The notes: generated by a model not told the origin, from the sequence alone. A stretch of 64,000 nucleotides of DNA from Corticium candelabrum (GCF_963422355.1 NC_085095.1:6472827-6536826); one strand, 5' to 3'; positions 22,392-34,794 are shown, counted from the first letter of the stretch. Numbers and translations: made by a program.

Positions 22392-25300
22392 ATGGCTCAA
22401 CAACAGAAGGAGGGACAGCAAGCAGTCCAGCAGGCTCAGCTCCTACAACGTGTAGTATCTGTTCCAGAGAAATTTGAGGATGGAGATGTTGAGATGTGGG
22501 TGGAGCGTTTCGATCTTACTGCGACGGCAAATGGTTGGGACGCTGACATGAAACTACGGTTGTTACCGACTCTTCTGAAGGGAAGGGAGTATGCTGTTTA
22601 TCGACAGATGACGGTGGAGCAGAAAGGAAACTATGCGGAGCTTACGACCCATCTCAAGCGCGTACGTGTTTTCGCCTACTACGATTGAGAGTCGTTGTCT
22701 CGCACGTCGACAATTTATGTCTCGCTGTTGGAAGTCGTCTGAGGCACTGGAGGTGTATGCGCAAGATTTGGAGACTCTTTTGACAAAGGCGATGCCAAAT
22801 TTGGCAGCAGAGCTGCGTGACCAGCAGTTGATGGATCGCTTCGTCGAAGGTTTGATCGACAACGCACCGTCCGTTGCCGGCGAGTTGGACCTACACCCCG
22901 AGGCGAGTTTTCAGGCGGCGGTGATCAGAGCACGCGAATTGATGTTGTTAGAGCGGAGGAAACTCGGAAAGCGGACGGATGGTCAAGTTCGAGCGATTGC
23001 AGATCATGCGAGTATTGATGTGAGCTTGGCGGAACGGCTGGATCGAATTGAGCAAGCGTTGCAGTCGGTGACTGTAGTCGGTGCGTCCGTCACTCCAGAT
23101 TCCAAGCGTGTAGTTCCCATGCGGCAGCAGCAACAAAAGGCGGGACGTCGCTGTTTTGCTTGTGGTGGCGAAGGACATCTCCGCAGCAATTGTAAACAAG
23201 TTACAATCGGACCATGTTTTGTTTGCCATGAGACTGGGCACTTAGCTCGTGAATGCCCTCAACGGATGCAGCAATCAGCAGCAGGACGAAGATTCACGTT
23301 GCCTCATCAATCAGAGGGTAGAAGTCAGTCTACAGCAGCAGGTGTTGTGAGAGGGCGTGGTCAACGTAGTCAAGTGAGTGTTGTTGCAGGTGTAACGGAG
23401 ACGTCATTGATGCTCAATCTTGACCTAAACCACAACAATGCTTCTTGCTTAGTAGACACAGGAGCAGTAGTCTCTATTGTTCCTGACCACATGGTAGACC
23501 AAACAGCAATGTCATCTTTTCCTTCAGGTCAAGAACCCAAGTTGACAACAGTAACAGGAGATCCATTGGAAGTGATTGGACAAGTGAGCATAGAGGTCAA
23601 AATAGGCCACTGGCATACCATGCACAAGTTTGTTGTGGTACAATTTGACACTTGTCCTATAATTGGGTCAGATTTTCTGCTAGACCATGGAATGATCCTG
23701 GATTTGGCTCAAAAACGCTTAGAGTGGAGCGGAGGTGTAGCTGAGCTTTCCACACCACTACGGCGATCAAAATTTAGTGTGGTGCTGGATGAACACTTGG
23801 AGGGAGCAGGAGAACGAATAATTGCTAAAGCTAAAGTTGTTCATGAAGGAACTGGCAGTGTAGAGCCTGGAACTTGGCTAATGGAGCCAGATACCCTATT
23901 TATTGAGAGAACAGGAGTACATGTTGCTCGAGCTTTAGTAGAAGTGAAGCAACAGGGTGATGAAACCATACCAGTTGAACTATTAATCCTGGATGGCCCA
24001 AGACGATTGTGGAAGGGCACAAGGCTAGGCGAACTGTGCGATGTTGATGTGAAGTCTATTGCAGCTTGTGGACTGAGTGAGGGTCCGGAGAAAAAGGCAC
24101 CAGAAACACTGAATGCAGAATTCTTAAAGCAATTTGATTGGTCGGATTCAGCTCTGAGTCCTGAGGAAAGCCTCACATTACATCAGTTGTTGAGTGGTTA
24201 TGAAGATCTGTTTTCGAAGGGACCACATGACATGGGTAGCACTCAAGTTGCCACTCACATGATACCAACTGGTTTAGCCAGACCAGTTCGTCAGTTGCCA
24301 AGACGAGTACCACATACCGTTCGACCAGTAGTAGAAGAACAGGTTGACCAGATGTTGGCAGAAGGTGTCATACGACCGTCATCAAGTGCATGGGCGTCAC
24401 CTGTTGTTCTTGTAAAGAAGAGGCAGGACGGTAAGCATCGATTCTGTGTAGATTACAGAAAATTAAATACAGTTACAAGTCGAGATTCTTACCCTTTGCC
24501 CAGAGTCGATGACAACCTTGATGCTCTTGGAGGTGCAAAATACTTCAGCACTCTTGACTTAGCCAGCGGTTATTGGCAAGTTCTTGTTGACGAAAAGGAT
24601 CGACACAAGACTGCCTTCATATGCCATCGAGGTCTTTTTGAGTTTAATGTAATGCCATTTGGGCTTACCAATGCACCTGGAACTTTCCAACGGCTGATGG
24701 ACTTAGTTCTTTCTGGCATACAAGGCGTGGCTTGTCTTGTTTACCTCGATGATGTGCTTGTCTTCTCAAAGTCCTTTGATAGTCATCTTGAGCGGCTTAC
24801 CAATGTACTTCAATGCTTGCAGAAAGCTGGACTAAAGCTTCGCCCAGAAAAATGCCATTTGCGAAAAGTTCGGTGGAATATTTAGGCCACGTGGTGTCAA
24901 AGGATGGGTTGAAACCGGCAGAGCGGAATCTAATGGCTGTAAGGAACTTTCCAGTTCCTCGAGATGTGGCAGCTGTTGGACGCTTCCTAGGTTTGGCATG
25001 GGTATTACCGCAGGTTTACTTCAGGATTCTCAGTGATGGCTGCTCCATTGTTTCGATTGCTTGAACGCAATAGTCGTTTTGAGTGGACAGTCGCATGCAA
25101 TGAAGCCTTTGAATGTCTGAGATCATGTTTGGTGAGTGATCCTATTGTGGCTTTTCCGGATTTGAGTCCTGAAGCAAAACCTTTTCAATTGGCTACCGAT
25201 GCGTCTGATTGTGGTATAGGAGCAGTGCTATCTCAATGCCAAAACGGAGTAGAGCGTGTTATTGGGTATGCAAGTCGTACTTTGAGGAAGCCTGAACGAA

Positions 25301-27248
25301 ACTACTCTACTATTGAAAAAGAGGCACTAGCAATTGTGTGGGCAGTGTCATATTTCAGGCCATATCTCTATGGTAACCAGTTTGTGTTAACAACTGATCA
25401 CAAACCGTTGTCTTGGTTGAAGTCTTTCAAAGAGCCTAAGAGGCGCATTGCTAGATGGATAATGCAGTTAGAGGAATACAACTGGCAAATTCAACACCGA
25501 CCTGGTCGTGAGAATGTTAATGCAGATGCTTTGTCTCGAGATCATCCAGTTCAGAGTACAGAGGAGCAGGGAGTGTTTGAGTGTCCAGAAAGCATGTTCC
25601 CACCTAGTTTTCAAGATGACCTCAGAAGCAAAGTAAGCCAGTTTCTAGTGTTGGAATAATCAGATCTGCCCAAGAGTTACGACAATTGCAAGAAGCCGAT
25701 CCATTACTCTCACTAGTGATGAATGATTTTCCTAGGAGGAGGCAGGTGCCAACACAATGGGCAAAGAATCGACGCTGGTTGGCATTAAAGAAGATTTGGC
25801 CTCAACTACAAATGGAAGATGGAGTACTCTACCGAGTAGGGGCAAGGCAGGAATGTCATCAAAGTCAAAAGCAGTTGGTGTTACCAAATGCTTTGGTTGC
25901 TGAGGTCTTAGAACACTGCCATGACAAAAGCGGACATTTTGGGCTTGAAAAGACTTTGGAAAAAATTACTACAAGGTTTTGGTGGCCAGGGTACACTCTA
26001 CAAGCAACTGAGTGGGTAAAGAGTTGCCATGCTTGTCAGGCAAAGAATAGAGCACAAGCAAGAGCGTCTGCGCCAATGCAATCCATCCCTATTGGCCAAC
26101 CATTTGAGATGTGGGGAATGGACTTTGTCGGCCCACTTTCCTTGTCGTCGGGAGGAAATCGGTATCTCCTTGAAGTCAGCGATTATTTCACAAAATGGGC
26201 AGAGGCGATTCCTCTCCCTGACCAGAAGGCGTCAACAACGGCACGAGCGTTAGTCAATACGGTAATATTGAGATTTGGAATGCCGCTGACTATCCATAGC
26301 GATCAAGGAAGAAATTTTGAAAGTACGGTCATCAAGGAGGTATGTAACCTCCTAGGCATAACAAGAACAAGGACAACACCCTACCATCCACAAGGAGATG
26401 GGTTGGTGGAAAGGCTCAATCGAACATTGATTAATGCTTTGTCGAAGTATGTAGGGCCCGACCAGACTGACTGGGATGATTGGATTTCCCTAGTAGTATT
26501 CGCCTATAACACTTCAAAGCACATGTCGACTGGTATCACTCCTTTTGAGTTGTGCTTTGGTCGGCAAGTTCGATTACCGGTGGAAGCCAGTATTTCCTCT
26601 TTGCCAGAGATAGAATTAGCAACTAATTACGCAAAGAAGTTAGCTGAAACAATGGCACAGACTAACGAAATTGTTGACCAGGAGATCACAGCGTCTCAAG
26701 CTCGACAGCAGACAGGCTACAATCGTCACCACGCAACAAAAAGTCATGGTTTCAAAGAAAAGCAGTGGGTCTTACTGCATCACCAGGCGGTAAAAAGAGG
26801 ACTGTCTCCCAAATTAAGTGCAAAATTTCGAGGTCCATATGAAATCGTGAAGGTGATTGACCATGCACCGAATGTTATCATACAGCTAGTGGGGAAAGGA
26901 AGGAGAGGTCAAAAACGAGTGCATGTGAACCGTTTAAAACCCTATTATATACAAGGATTTTATCAAGGAGAGGTAGCCAAGAATAGACATTATAAAGATC
27001 AAGATCTGACGTTAGAAGAGCCTGTGCAGCCGTTCAACGACAGGAATGTGAAAACTCGGAACAAGATCACAAGATCCACACCTAAGAAGGACAGAAGAGT
27101 ATCAATGGAAGAAGAACAAGTGTATGCTGAAGAAGTTTACCAAATTCCTGTACAACCACCAGTACAGCCACTTCAACAGCTTGCAGAAGGACGCCCAAGG
27201 AGACAAGTAATGTTACCCAGACGATTGGCGGACTTTGATTTGACTTGA
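22392..27248 (+). pseudogene. Gypsy-2 gag-pol, broken by frameshifts
   Basis: Gag begins at 22,392 and shifts frame near 22,665. The next frame (to 24,885) has two zinc knuckles (CFACGGEGHLRSNC, CFVCHETGHLAREC), a protease with VDTGAVVS, and RT with VYLDDVLVFS. Shifts follow near 24,870, again within about 24,990-25,040, and near 25,655. RNase H (TDASDCGIGAVLS, TDHKPLSWL) lies in 25,033-25,659. Integrase (25,686-27,248) has an HHCC head with CHACQ, the core DDE residues, and a GPY/F-type end (FRGPYEIVKV). All domains are recognisable, but at least four indels prevent one polyprotein. Confidence 0.88.
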
Positions 27249-27322
27249 CAGTCCTTGGTGATTGATTTTGTTTGTGTTCATGTTCTTGAAGTACTGTAGT
27301 CAAGGAAGTAAGGGGGGAAGAG

Positions 27323-27505
27323 TGTAATAGTTGGGCGTGTTAGTAACGTAAGAATGTTGGGAGGAGCTAGAGTATTGTAGACACGTTGCGCGATTATGGA
27401 TTATGTAAACGTTAGTTCGAGACAATAGACTCTTGGTGTGTGTTACGGCCATCCCGTCAAGTAGCAGGACCCATTCGAGAGACGTGCTGTGGGCAACCTG
27501 TTACA
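27323..27505 (+). repeat. Gypsy-2 3' LTR
   Basis: 183 bases; same ends as the 5' LTR plus a tandem GATTATG duplication. Followed by CAGT. Confidence 0.92.
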
Positions 27506-28263
27506 CAGTGACTCAGGCTGAGCCGTAACAACGTGGCATCGTGCAAGAAGCTGCAGCGGCATTAGCACCACGGCGGTGAAAGACAAAGCTCGGGCATACT
27601 CGGGTATAGGCAGTCAAAACAAGCGGTTTTTTTAAAAAGCGGTTTCTTAAAAGCCGTATCAGCGGTAAAAAAAGACGGCGGTCATCACGTAACACGCAGT
27701 AAAGAGCATGCAGATGTCTTAGTAAGCCACATGGCGCGAACAACAGAGAGCTGAACGAAAATGTTAGGTGGCCTGGGTGCAAAGTCAAGGACGGCTATGT
27801 TTAGCAAACCTGTTAGCGACAGCCGTCTTAGTGCTTATGCGATAACTATGGCAGATAGCGGCCTCGGAAAATATACATGTTTATATAGATCAGTGAAGCG
27901 AACAGCGTGCATGATAGCCGTTATCGGTCAAGTATGCGAATTGCGCCCCCGCTGGTCGCGGGTAAGCCACAAACAGCCTGACTGCAGTAGTTTACTTTCG
28001 GCGCGTGCGCGCCGGACCTCCTGCACAGCGACACTAGCGCGCGAATCGACTCGAGTTGCACGACGCGAGTAGCGTTGCAGAAGTGGCGAACATAGAAAAA
28101 CGTTCGGAAATTACGTGGAAGACTACCGATAGAGCCTAAATGTTCTAAGAGTCGTGAAAGGAAAACAAAGGCGCTGACCGCGGCGACTGATGCGCGCCAA
28201 AAGAATGATCGTGTTTGTCGGCCCGTGTAACAGTGTACGCTACCAACCAACCACCGCACTGCG
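27506..28263 (-). other. leader or intron-like part of the DIRS-like element
   Basis: No coding frame is convincing. The piece lies between the ORF1 start (28,440) and the Gypsy-2 insertion point, and continues as 22,050 and below. A GT near the end of the ORF1 start (about 28,288) and an AG before the ORF1 remainder (about 22,002) could be an intron; this is not established. Confidence 0.35.
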
Positions 28264-28440
28264 CTAGCCGACTCTCGGGCTAATACCTGATGCTGCACCG
28301 CTTCTGTTCACAGTGGCGAGCTCCGCTCGAACCACCGTTCGGGCTGTTTCCGCTATTAGAGCCTTTAGTTCCTCTAGAGGAATAGACACTTGACTGCTCG
28401 CACTCGAGTCGGAAGCGCTGGAAAAAGAATGTTTAGCCAT
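28264..28440 (-). pseudogene. N-terminus of DIRS-like ORF1
   Basis: ATG at 28,440 opens a short frame with a Ser-rich start and a helix (IPLEELKALIAETARTVVR), which is typical in style for first ORFs of such elements. The frame ends shortly after. The assignment rests on strand, position and the later ORF1 motifs beyond Gypsy-2. Confidence 0.4.
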
Positions 28441-28561
28441 TTGGATGGGAACAAATTGGAGCTTGTGTTGCAACGGCGCGAAAGCTAACACTGAGTTGAC
28501 GCGCCAACGTTAAGCTCATCCGGCTCATGGGGTGGAGTCAACCTCGTCGCTAAAACACCGT

Positions 28562-28635
28562 TATATTTCTCTCATGATGATCAGGTGATCATTATGATCA
28601 TGTGAAACGTCAAGTGTCACCCAATACTCGAAGTA
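28562..28635 (+). promoter_or_regulatory. upstream segment of VWA copy 3 (class B)
   Basis: 74 bases nearly identical to 49,712-49,785 before copy 4 and unlike the class A segment. It contains three TGATCA-type palindromes within about 30 bases (near 28,574-28,602), then CAAGTGTCACCCAATACTCG, and ends at the ATG. Conservation right up to the start codon suggests a promoter and short 5' UTR. Confidence 0.5.
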
Positions 28636-31286
28636 ATGGCACCGTCCGGTCTCCTGACAAAGAAAGAAAGATCTCCCGTTCCTCTGCGAGGAGTGAAAGT
28701 AGTAACAAGCGTACGTGGTTACGCTGCGCATGTTGAGAGCAGTTTCGAGTATGAGAACGAGAGTAGACACCCAATTGAAGCAATTTTTACTTTTCCATTG
28801 GACTCTTCTTCTGTCGTCGTTGATTTCGCGGCTACTCTCGACGACCGAAAGATCAAAGGGAAAGTGAAGGAGAAACAGAAAGCGAAAGATATGTATGATG
28901 ACGCAATTGCAGGTGGTCAGTCTGCCTTTCTGATGGAATCCGAGCGTGACGATATCTTCACTGTGAGTGTGGGTAATCTTCCCGCTCAGAAGAAGGCTGT
29001 GGTGACGCTGAAGTACATTATGGAGCTGCATACCGAGCATGATGGCTCGGTCAAATTCAATTTGCCGTCCGTTCTCACTCCAAGGTACAGCAAGGCCGGA
29101 GAAGAAAATCCAACGAAAGATGTTACTTATCTTCCTGCTTCTCGGATTCCCTACACTTTCAGTTTCAACGCTCGAATTGAAGGCGACGTGAATAAAGTAG
29201 AATCGGTCAGCCATAAGCTGAAAGTGACAACAACTATTGATGATAAAGGGTTCCAAGTGACTGATGTAACGCTGGCTGAAGAACATAGGTTTGATAAAGA
29301 TCTTGTTCTAACCATAGCGCCTGGCAATCTTCACAGGCCACATGTCATTGTAGAGGCAGGGAGTACTTCTGAAGCCAATCATTCGTTGCTGCAAAACCCG
29401 GCCATCTCTTTGAATTACTTTGCAGATTTCAGCTCGGCTGAATCTGTCAGTGAGCTGGTTTTTGTTATTGATAGAAGTGGTAGTATGGCTGGATCATACA
29501 TCGATGCGGCAAAGGAAACACTAATGCTATTTCTTAAAAGCATCATAAAGGGCTGCTTTTTCAACATCGTAGGATTTGGCTCTACGTATACGTTTTTGTT
29601 TCCGTGCAGTGTTCCATATGAGCAGACTCACCTTGATATGGCATCAAAGCATACCCAAAGCATTTCTGCTGATATGGGAGGTACAGAATTACTAGCACCT
29701 CTCCAGAAAGTATTTAGCATGCCTTCAAAGAATGGCCTTCCTAAGCAGGTGTTTGTTCTTACTGATGGTGCTGTGTCTAGTACCTGGGCTGTTATTAAAG
29801 AAGTGAAGAAGAATGTTCATGTAGCAAGGTACAATACTAGTAGTGTGTGGCTGCATGTGTGATATTATTTGTACTCATTTTTTATGATGATGTGACAGGT
29901 GTTTTGCTGTCGGCATTGGGTCTGGAGCATCGACTGAATTAGTGAAGGGTATTGCTCTTTCGGGTAATGGATCTAGTGAATTTATTCAGACGGGAGAGAG
30001 AATGCAACCAAAGGTGAATACTCTCATGGTTTTATGTTCTTTGTTTAACTAATTATTTTCTATAGGTGATGCGAATGCTGAAGAGAGCTCTGGCAGCATC
30101 AATTTCAGATGTTTGCATCACATGGTCTCTTCCTAAGGATGCTCGTGTCATTCAGACACCAACAAAGATTCCTCCCGTGTTCAGTGGTAATCGTTTGATC
30201 ATTTATGGACTTGTATCCAATATGCCATCATCTGTGGTGCACAACTGCTCTGCAACGATGAAGGGTGTTGTCAGTGGCAATCCACTTGAGCACACGTTGT
30301 CATTTTCACTCGATGCGCGAAGCACTGCGCCCAGCATGGCTATTCACCAGCTTGCCATTAGATCGGTCATTAATGATCTCCAAGAAGACAGCACAAGTGA
30401 AGATACAGAAAAGAAGTTAGGCAAGTTGTCAGTGAAAAAAAAACGTGGTAAAACGGCACCAAAATCAAGAGAGAAATTAGTGGTAGAGCTCAGCACAGCA
30501 GCTAGTGTTGTGTGTAAGCAAACAGCATTTATTGCTGTGAACGATGAAAGCGAAGTGCCTGCACAGGGCAGCATGAAAGTGCATCATATTCCTGTAGCTG
30601 TTGCAAGTGACTCGGCCATATACTACTCATCTTTTCAGACGAAGTTTGCAGATGCGCCTATTCGTTTTACGGGAAGAGTGAAGTGTAAAGTAGCACATAC
30701 GCAGTCAATGTCTTTGAGTAGAAATGCACCTGTGCTTGAAGGTGCAGAATCAGAAGGTGCATTACCGCTTACAGGATGTACATTTGGAGGTGGCGGTTTA
30801 GGAGGCGTACAGGCCGGCCCTGACTATGTGGATGCTGCTCAAGTATGTGGACCACGTTCATTTTCACCCGCTTACCATAGTGATGGTGATAAGAAGAATG
30901 CAGCTGCTGAGCGTTTTTCAAGAAGTGACTATCAGAGTCATCCTCAAACCCAGTCTCAAGGAGACTTGCTATCATCCATGTTAGTCATTGTATCACAGCA
31001 GAAGGCATCAGGAGCTTGGACACTAACTGCTGAGACTGCGCAGCTTATCAATAAATCAATGAAAGACTTGGAGTATGCCTCACCGTTTCCTACTCCAATG
31101 TCTAAAATTCAGTCATCTGTGTGGGTAACTGCTGTGATATTAGTCTGGTTGGAGATGAAGTTGGATGCTTATAGAGATGAGTGGGAGCTGTTGGGAGAAA
31201 AGGCTAAAAGATGGCTAAAAAAGCAAGCATTACCACAGGGAATGACTTTGCAGTCTCTGCTAACTGATGCACGTAAATTGTTCTAA
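28636..31286 (+). CDS. VIT and VWA domain protein, VWA5A-like, copy 3
   Basis: Exons 28636-29828, 29899-30013 and 30066-31286 with intact phases give 842 residues. The VIT domain and VWA domain are as in copy 1. The metal site is the canonical DRSGS, with GGTEL and LTDGA. Compared with copies 1 and 2, the segment before the Gly-rich stretch is shorter: the Lys-rich insert with SKKKAGSFFG is replaced by DAPIRFTGRVKCKVA, and a KKK insertion occurs in exon 3 (SVKKKRGKTAPK). No lesion is seen, so this and copy 1 are the intact members. It carries the class B upstream segment and follows the DIRS-like element directly. Confidence 0.9.
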
Positions 31287-32035
31287 AATTCCGTGGACTC
31301 TAATGGAGTGCATTGTGTTAGTTTGACTCTTGACCTACGTGCTACTTGCTACAAGCTGTTTCTGCTGTCTAGCTGAGAGATTTATGTACTGGCTTTGTCG
31401 ATATGCAAACTGACATTTTGCACACCCTGAAGGCATGCATTTGATTATACTGTAGACAAGTACAGTCGAGTAGCTATTTTACTCAATAACAATCTAGGAC
31501 TTCACGTATCCAATCCCGAATGTTTTAATCCTTAGAACATCCGGGAATGACGAAAGCGCGGCGAGACTGGTCATGAGCCCAGATCATCGCCATAGAATTA
31601 TCGAGACGCTACAAGGATCATAGACCCTCGGCTGCTACCATTTTACAGGTTATGGAACATGCAGCTGCTGCACATTTACGAACTATTTGAAACTTTGAAC
31701 GTGTCTAAATGTACCCGAACTATACTTTTGCTAAATTTTGCGCCCGTCCGACGCCATTGAGCACGTTTTTGGCCATAGTACTGGGCCGAGTAGATAATAT
31801 CATCCACATCCGTCTATCGACACGCCCACATCCGTCTATCGAACCGCTTACGCGCTTACATCCGTCTAGTAATCGTCGAGGTCATCGATGCGACCTACTA
31901 CCGTAACCAGAGGCACATGCGCGCCTTGGGTCTACAGATACAGTGATTATTATAGGATAATTGGCGGCATCCGCTCTCGTGACAATTTAGCACATACGGT
32001 AACAGTGAAACTAAAATTTTGCGCTGAGTAGATAA
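31287..32035 (+). other. 3' flank of VWA copy 3 with a VTA1 upstream remnant
   Basis: The first 0.65 kb matches the flanks of the other copies and includes the inverted segment (about 31,535-31,577) and CACATCCGTCTATC motifs (about 31,805-31,870). At about 31,945 it switches to a piece resembling the VTA1 upstream region (GGATAATTGGCGGCATCCGC and on, to about 32,025). No VTA1 exon is present. Confidence 0.6.
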
Positions 32036-32249
32036 TGTGGAGGATTGCTTCACAACAAATCGATTCAATCGTCTTCTCTCTCTAGCTCACACGCGTGGGC
32101 CTCGCAGTCCGGCCCAGACAACCATACTAAATTACCCCCCTGTCTTTTAACTAAGCTACTAACTCGACTCAACTAACGCAACTCAACACCCCGGTACAAC
32201 TAACGTCCCCTACATGTCAGCTTTCTGTGCTTTCATCGACAGTTTCACA
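32036..32249 (+). repeat. solo-LTR-like segment
   Basis: The segment starts TGTGGAGG and ends TTTCACA, and is followed at once by TGGCGCCCAGAC, which resembles a lysine tRNA primer site. No matching second LTR was found, so this may be a truncated LTR element or coincidence. Confidence 0.3.
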
Positions 32250-32410
32250 TGGCGCCCAGACCTCGTCACTGTCCCTGACTTGTATAGAGACCGTCCTGAG
32301 TGCCGGTGCTCGGTAGGGTCACCTGATCTTGGCTCCCGGTCGGGCGATTTTTTTGGGCTGAGTTAGGGTGAGCGTGGGTGTGGACTGGTAGGCGTTCCGC
32401 ACGACAACTA

Positions 32411-33165
32411 CAGAGCTGCCAACTCTCCCGCATTGAGCGAGAGACTCCCGCATTTGGGACCCTTCTCCCGTCTACCCGCATTTGGCATCTAATCTCCCGC
32501 ATTCTGACCATTGGTGGGTGTGACCAAAATGATGGGCGTGCCTGTTCTGTGTAACTGTACAGTACCCTACAGTTTTAGTACATGCATGTGTACGCACATA
32601 TACTTGATATCCCAATATCAATTTCTATGTGCCAGCCTCTCTTCATCCTGCTCTTTCATAACATACTTGGTCAAAATACCGACATAGAAGGAGGAGTCGG
32701 TCAGAAGTGGAAAAGGGGGAGGGGCTGATTACCTGATTACCATATGTATTGCTCGAAAAGCGATCGAAGGCAACAAGAAAATAGAATCCAGAACATTCCA
32801 ACTAGCCACGAGAATGTGCATGTACTTTGTTTTTAGATTTTTATTACAGGCAGTAGTACGTACATTACAAGTTCTGTGTTTAATTAATTATTATGTTTAG
32901 TAATTGGTGGTGATACTGTGTGTCGCTAATTAGGCACATTAATCAATTGGTTATACATTTGTTGCACTATAACTTAATTAATTAATGGCTTCTACTCTGA
33001 CTGGGCATGCAAATACTTAAATTTTGACGATTAGATATTATTTATATATATTATTTAACATTTATTACGATATTAATGCTATGGTAGGCGTGTCCCAAAA
33101 AATTAAACTCCCGCATTTTTTTCTGGAAACTCACGCATTTTGACACTGCTAGGTTGGCAGGTCTG
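32411..33165 (+). mobile_element. non-autonomous TIR element, copy 1
   Basis: Terminal inverted repeats CAGAGCTGCCAAC and (other end, complement) CAGACCTGCCAAC, with subterminal CTCCCGCAT repeats at both ends. It is flanked by a 6-base duplication CAACTA (32,405-32,410 and 33,166-33,171). The related inverted segment at about 39,730 has the unoccupied site. It has no transposase ORF and is AT-rich inside. The TIR start (CAGAG) recalls hAT elements, though hAT usually makes 8-base duplications. Confidence 0.85.
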
Positions 33166-33298
33166 CAACTAAACCCACCAAGGCGACGTATATAGAACGC
33201 GTCACTTACAGTTGCAACAGTTTCTTACAGATACACACGCAATTCGGCACCGAGTGATGGGTACATTGAGACGGGACCCCATATCCGGACCACACGAC

Positions 33299-34032
33299 CA
33301 GAGCTGCCAACTCTCCCGCATTTGGGACTCTTCTCCCGCCTACCCGCATTTGGCATCAAATCTCCCGCATTCTGACCATTGGTGGGTGTGCCTGTTCTGT
33401 GTAATCATTTCCCTACTAGATTAGTACATACTTGATATCCGGATATATCAATGTCTATGACTCTCTCCATCCGGCTTTTTCATACTTGATTGGTCACAAA
33501 TTATCAGAGTCTCTGGGTCACAATATTGACATAGAAGGAGAAGTCGGTCAGGCAAAACTGTCCGAAAGTGAAAAGGGGAGAGGAGCTGGCTACCCTAGAC
33601 TACCAAGGAGTTGTATATTGCTGGAAAACGATCGAAGAAGGCCAGAGAATCTAAAACATCCGAACTAGCAGTGAGAAGATTAATGTGTAGATATATATAC
33701 CTCGTTCATAGATTTTGTCTAGCCTTATAGTTTAATAACAGGCAGTAGTACGTACAAGTTCTGTGTTTTGCATTTGTTGCAGTTTGCTCATTTAAGTTAA
33801 GTGTACTGTCATTAACTAATTAATTAATTAATGGCTTCTACTCCAACCGAGCATGCAAATATTTAGCTTTTAAAAATTGTATAGCATTTACATATTATTT
33901 AACATTTATTACAATATAAATTTATTCATATTAATGCAATTGTCGGCGTGTCAAAAATTTTAAACTCACGCATTCTCCCGCATTTTTTCCTGCAAACTCA
34001 CGCATTTTGATTCAGCTAGGTTGGCAGGTCTG
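33299..34032 (+). mobile_element. non-autonomous TIR element, copy 2
   Basis: Same family and orientation as 32,411-33,165, with the same termini and CTCCCGCAT subterminal repeats. It is flanked by CACGAC (33,293-33,298 and 34,033-34,038). The unoccupied site is present at about 39,610 in the inverted paralogous segment. Confidence 0.85.
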
Positions 34033-34521
34033 CACGACGGTGATCGCTGTAAAATGAGCCTCTACCAAGATTAGTGACGACTACAGACATTATCAAGACT
34101 ACGGTGCAGCGAATTGAAAGTTTTTTCAAAAGGGCTCAGTTTTGAACGTTGCTTAACTACAGCTGCTTTCTCTACAGATCGAATTCAAGTAAATTGGATG
34201 GCAGGTAATGTGATCCATAATAAATATAATCTTTATATTTTTTAAATTATTTTCGGTCAGTTTTAGTATTACTTAGCTAAATTCAACTGTACATGGACAT
34301 GCAGTGTGTACATGCGCGCATCGAATTGTTTACTATATGTGGCAAATCTAATTTGTGTGAAATTACACATACATACATTTTTGGTACATACATACATACA
34401 AGAGCCTCTAAGGCCCAGGTTCGATACTGCAATGACTAAACTTGCTATACTCTAAACTTTCAACAGTCACTCGATCATGTCACTAGGTACGTCATACTTG
34501 CTGTACTTCATACTTCATACT

Positions 34522-34677
34522 TGCTGAACAGAACTGACACTCCGGAGAGAGAGGCAATTGTATGTTAGTTCCTTGCTCAAGGGAATTTATGTATGTGGCC
34601 CTCCCGCACTCAAACTCTGACCCGAAGGTCCCGGATGTTGCCAATCTCCAACTGCATACTCCAACCAATTGAGCCAC
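34522..34677 (-). repeat. tRNA-derived SINE, copy a
   Basis: The minus strand begins GTGGCTCAATTGG, which contains a match to the RNA polymerase III A box (TGGCTCAATTGG). A GACCTTCGGGTC hairpin follows, then a degenerate B box (GAGTTTGAGTG). The 83-base head (34,677-34,595) ends GGGCCAC, complementary to its first seven bases with one wobble pair. A body of about 70 bases ends in CAGTTCTG. Three copies share this layout. Confidence 0.6.
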
Positions 34678-34794
34678 ATTTTTTGTACATACGTACATAC
34701 AAGAGCCCTTAAGGCCCAGGTTCGATACTGCAAGTGCAATCTAAACTCAGTTACTATATGTCATCATGTTCTTCTTCATCTTTGCTGCCTGGGT

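Larger units (their letters stand above)
22055..27505 (+). mobile_element. Gypsy-2: Ty3/gypsy LTR retrotransposon, defective
   Basis: LTRs at 22,055-22,230 (176 bases) and 27,323-27,505 (183 bases) start TGTAATAG and end CTGTTACA. They differ only by a 7-base tandem duplication (GATTATG) in the 3' copy. A 4-base target duplication CAGT flanks the element (22,051-22,054 and 27,506-27,509). TGGTGACAGGAGTG just after the 5' LTR resembles a leucine tRNA primer site with a mismatch. A purine tract (about 27,310-27,322) precedes the 3' LTR. Confidence 0.93.
18987..28550 (-). mobile_element. decayed DIRS-like retrotransposon, interrupted by Gypsy-2
   Basis: Minus-strand pieces in order: an ORF1 N-terminus (28,440 down to about 28,300, MAKHSFSSASDSS), the Gypsy-2 insertion (22,055-27,505), ORF1 remainder (22,015 to about 21,370, with VPARLVKRIQSGQFVDFAEL), then RT/RNase H (20,848-19,063). 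Without Gypsy-2 it is about 4.1 kb. No tyrosine recombinase gene is visible at its 3' end, so that end is truncated or lost. A match to its 5' edge lies in a REPS intron (about 62,230-62,395). The class is assigned from the RT/RNase H style and ORF1 resemblance. Confidence 0.65.

Noticed and set aside
32250..34040. 32.3-34.0 kb as a full LTR element leader
   Set aside because: The primer-site-like edge is followed by sequence explained by the inverted duplication and two TIR elements; no gag-pol remains on the plus strand.
34595..34677. Functional tRNA gene
   Set aside because: The A box is good, but the T arm does not pair, the B box is degenerate, and three copies share an extra body and tail, so a SINE fits better.
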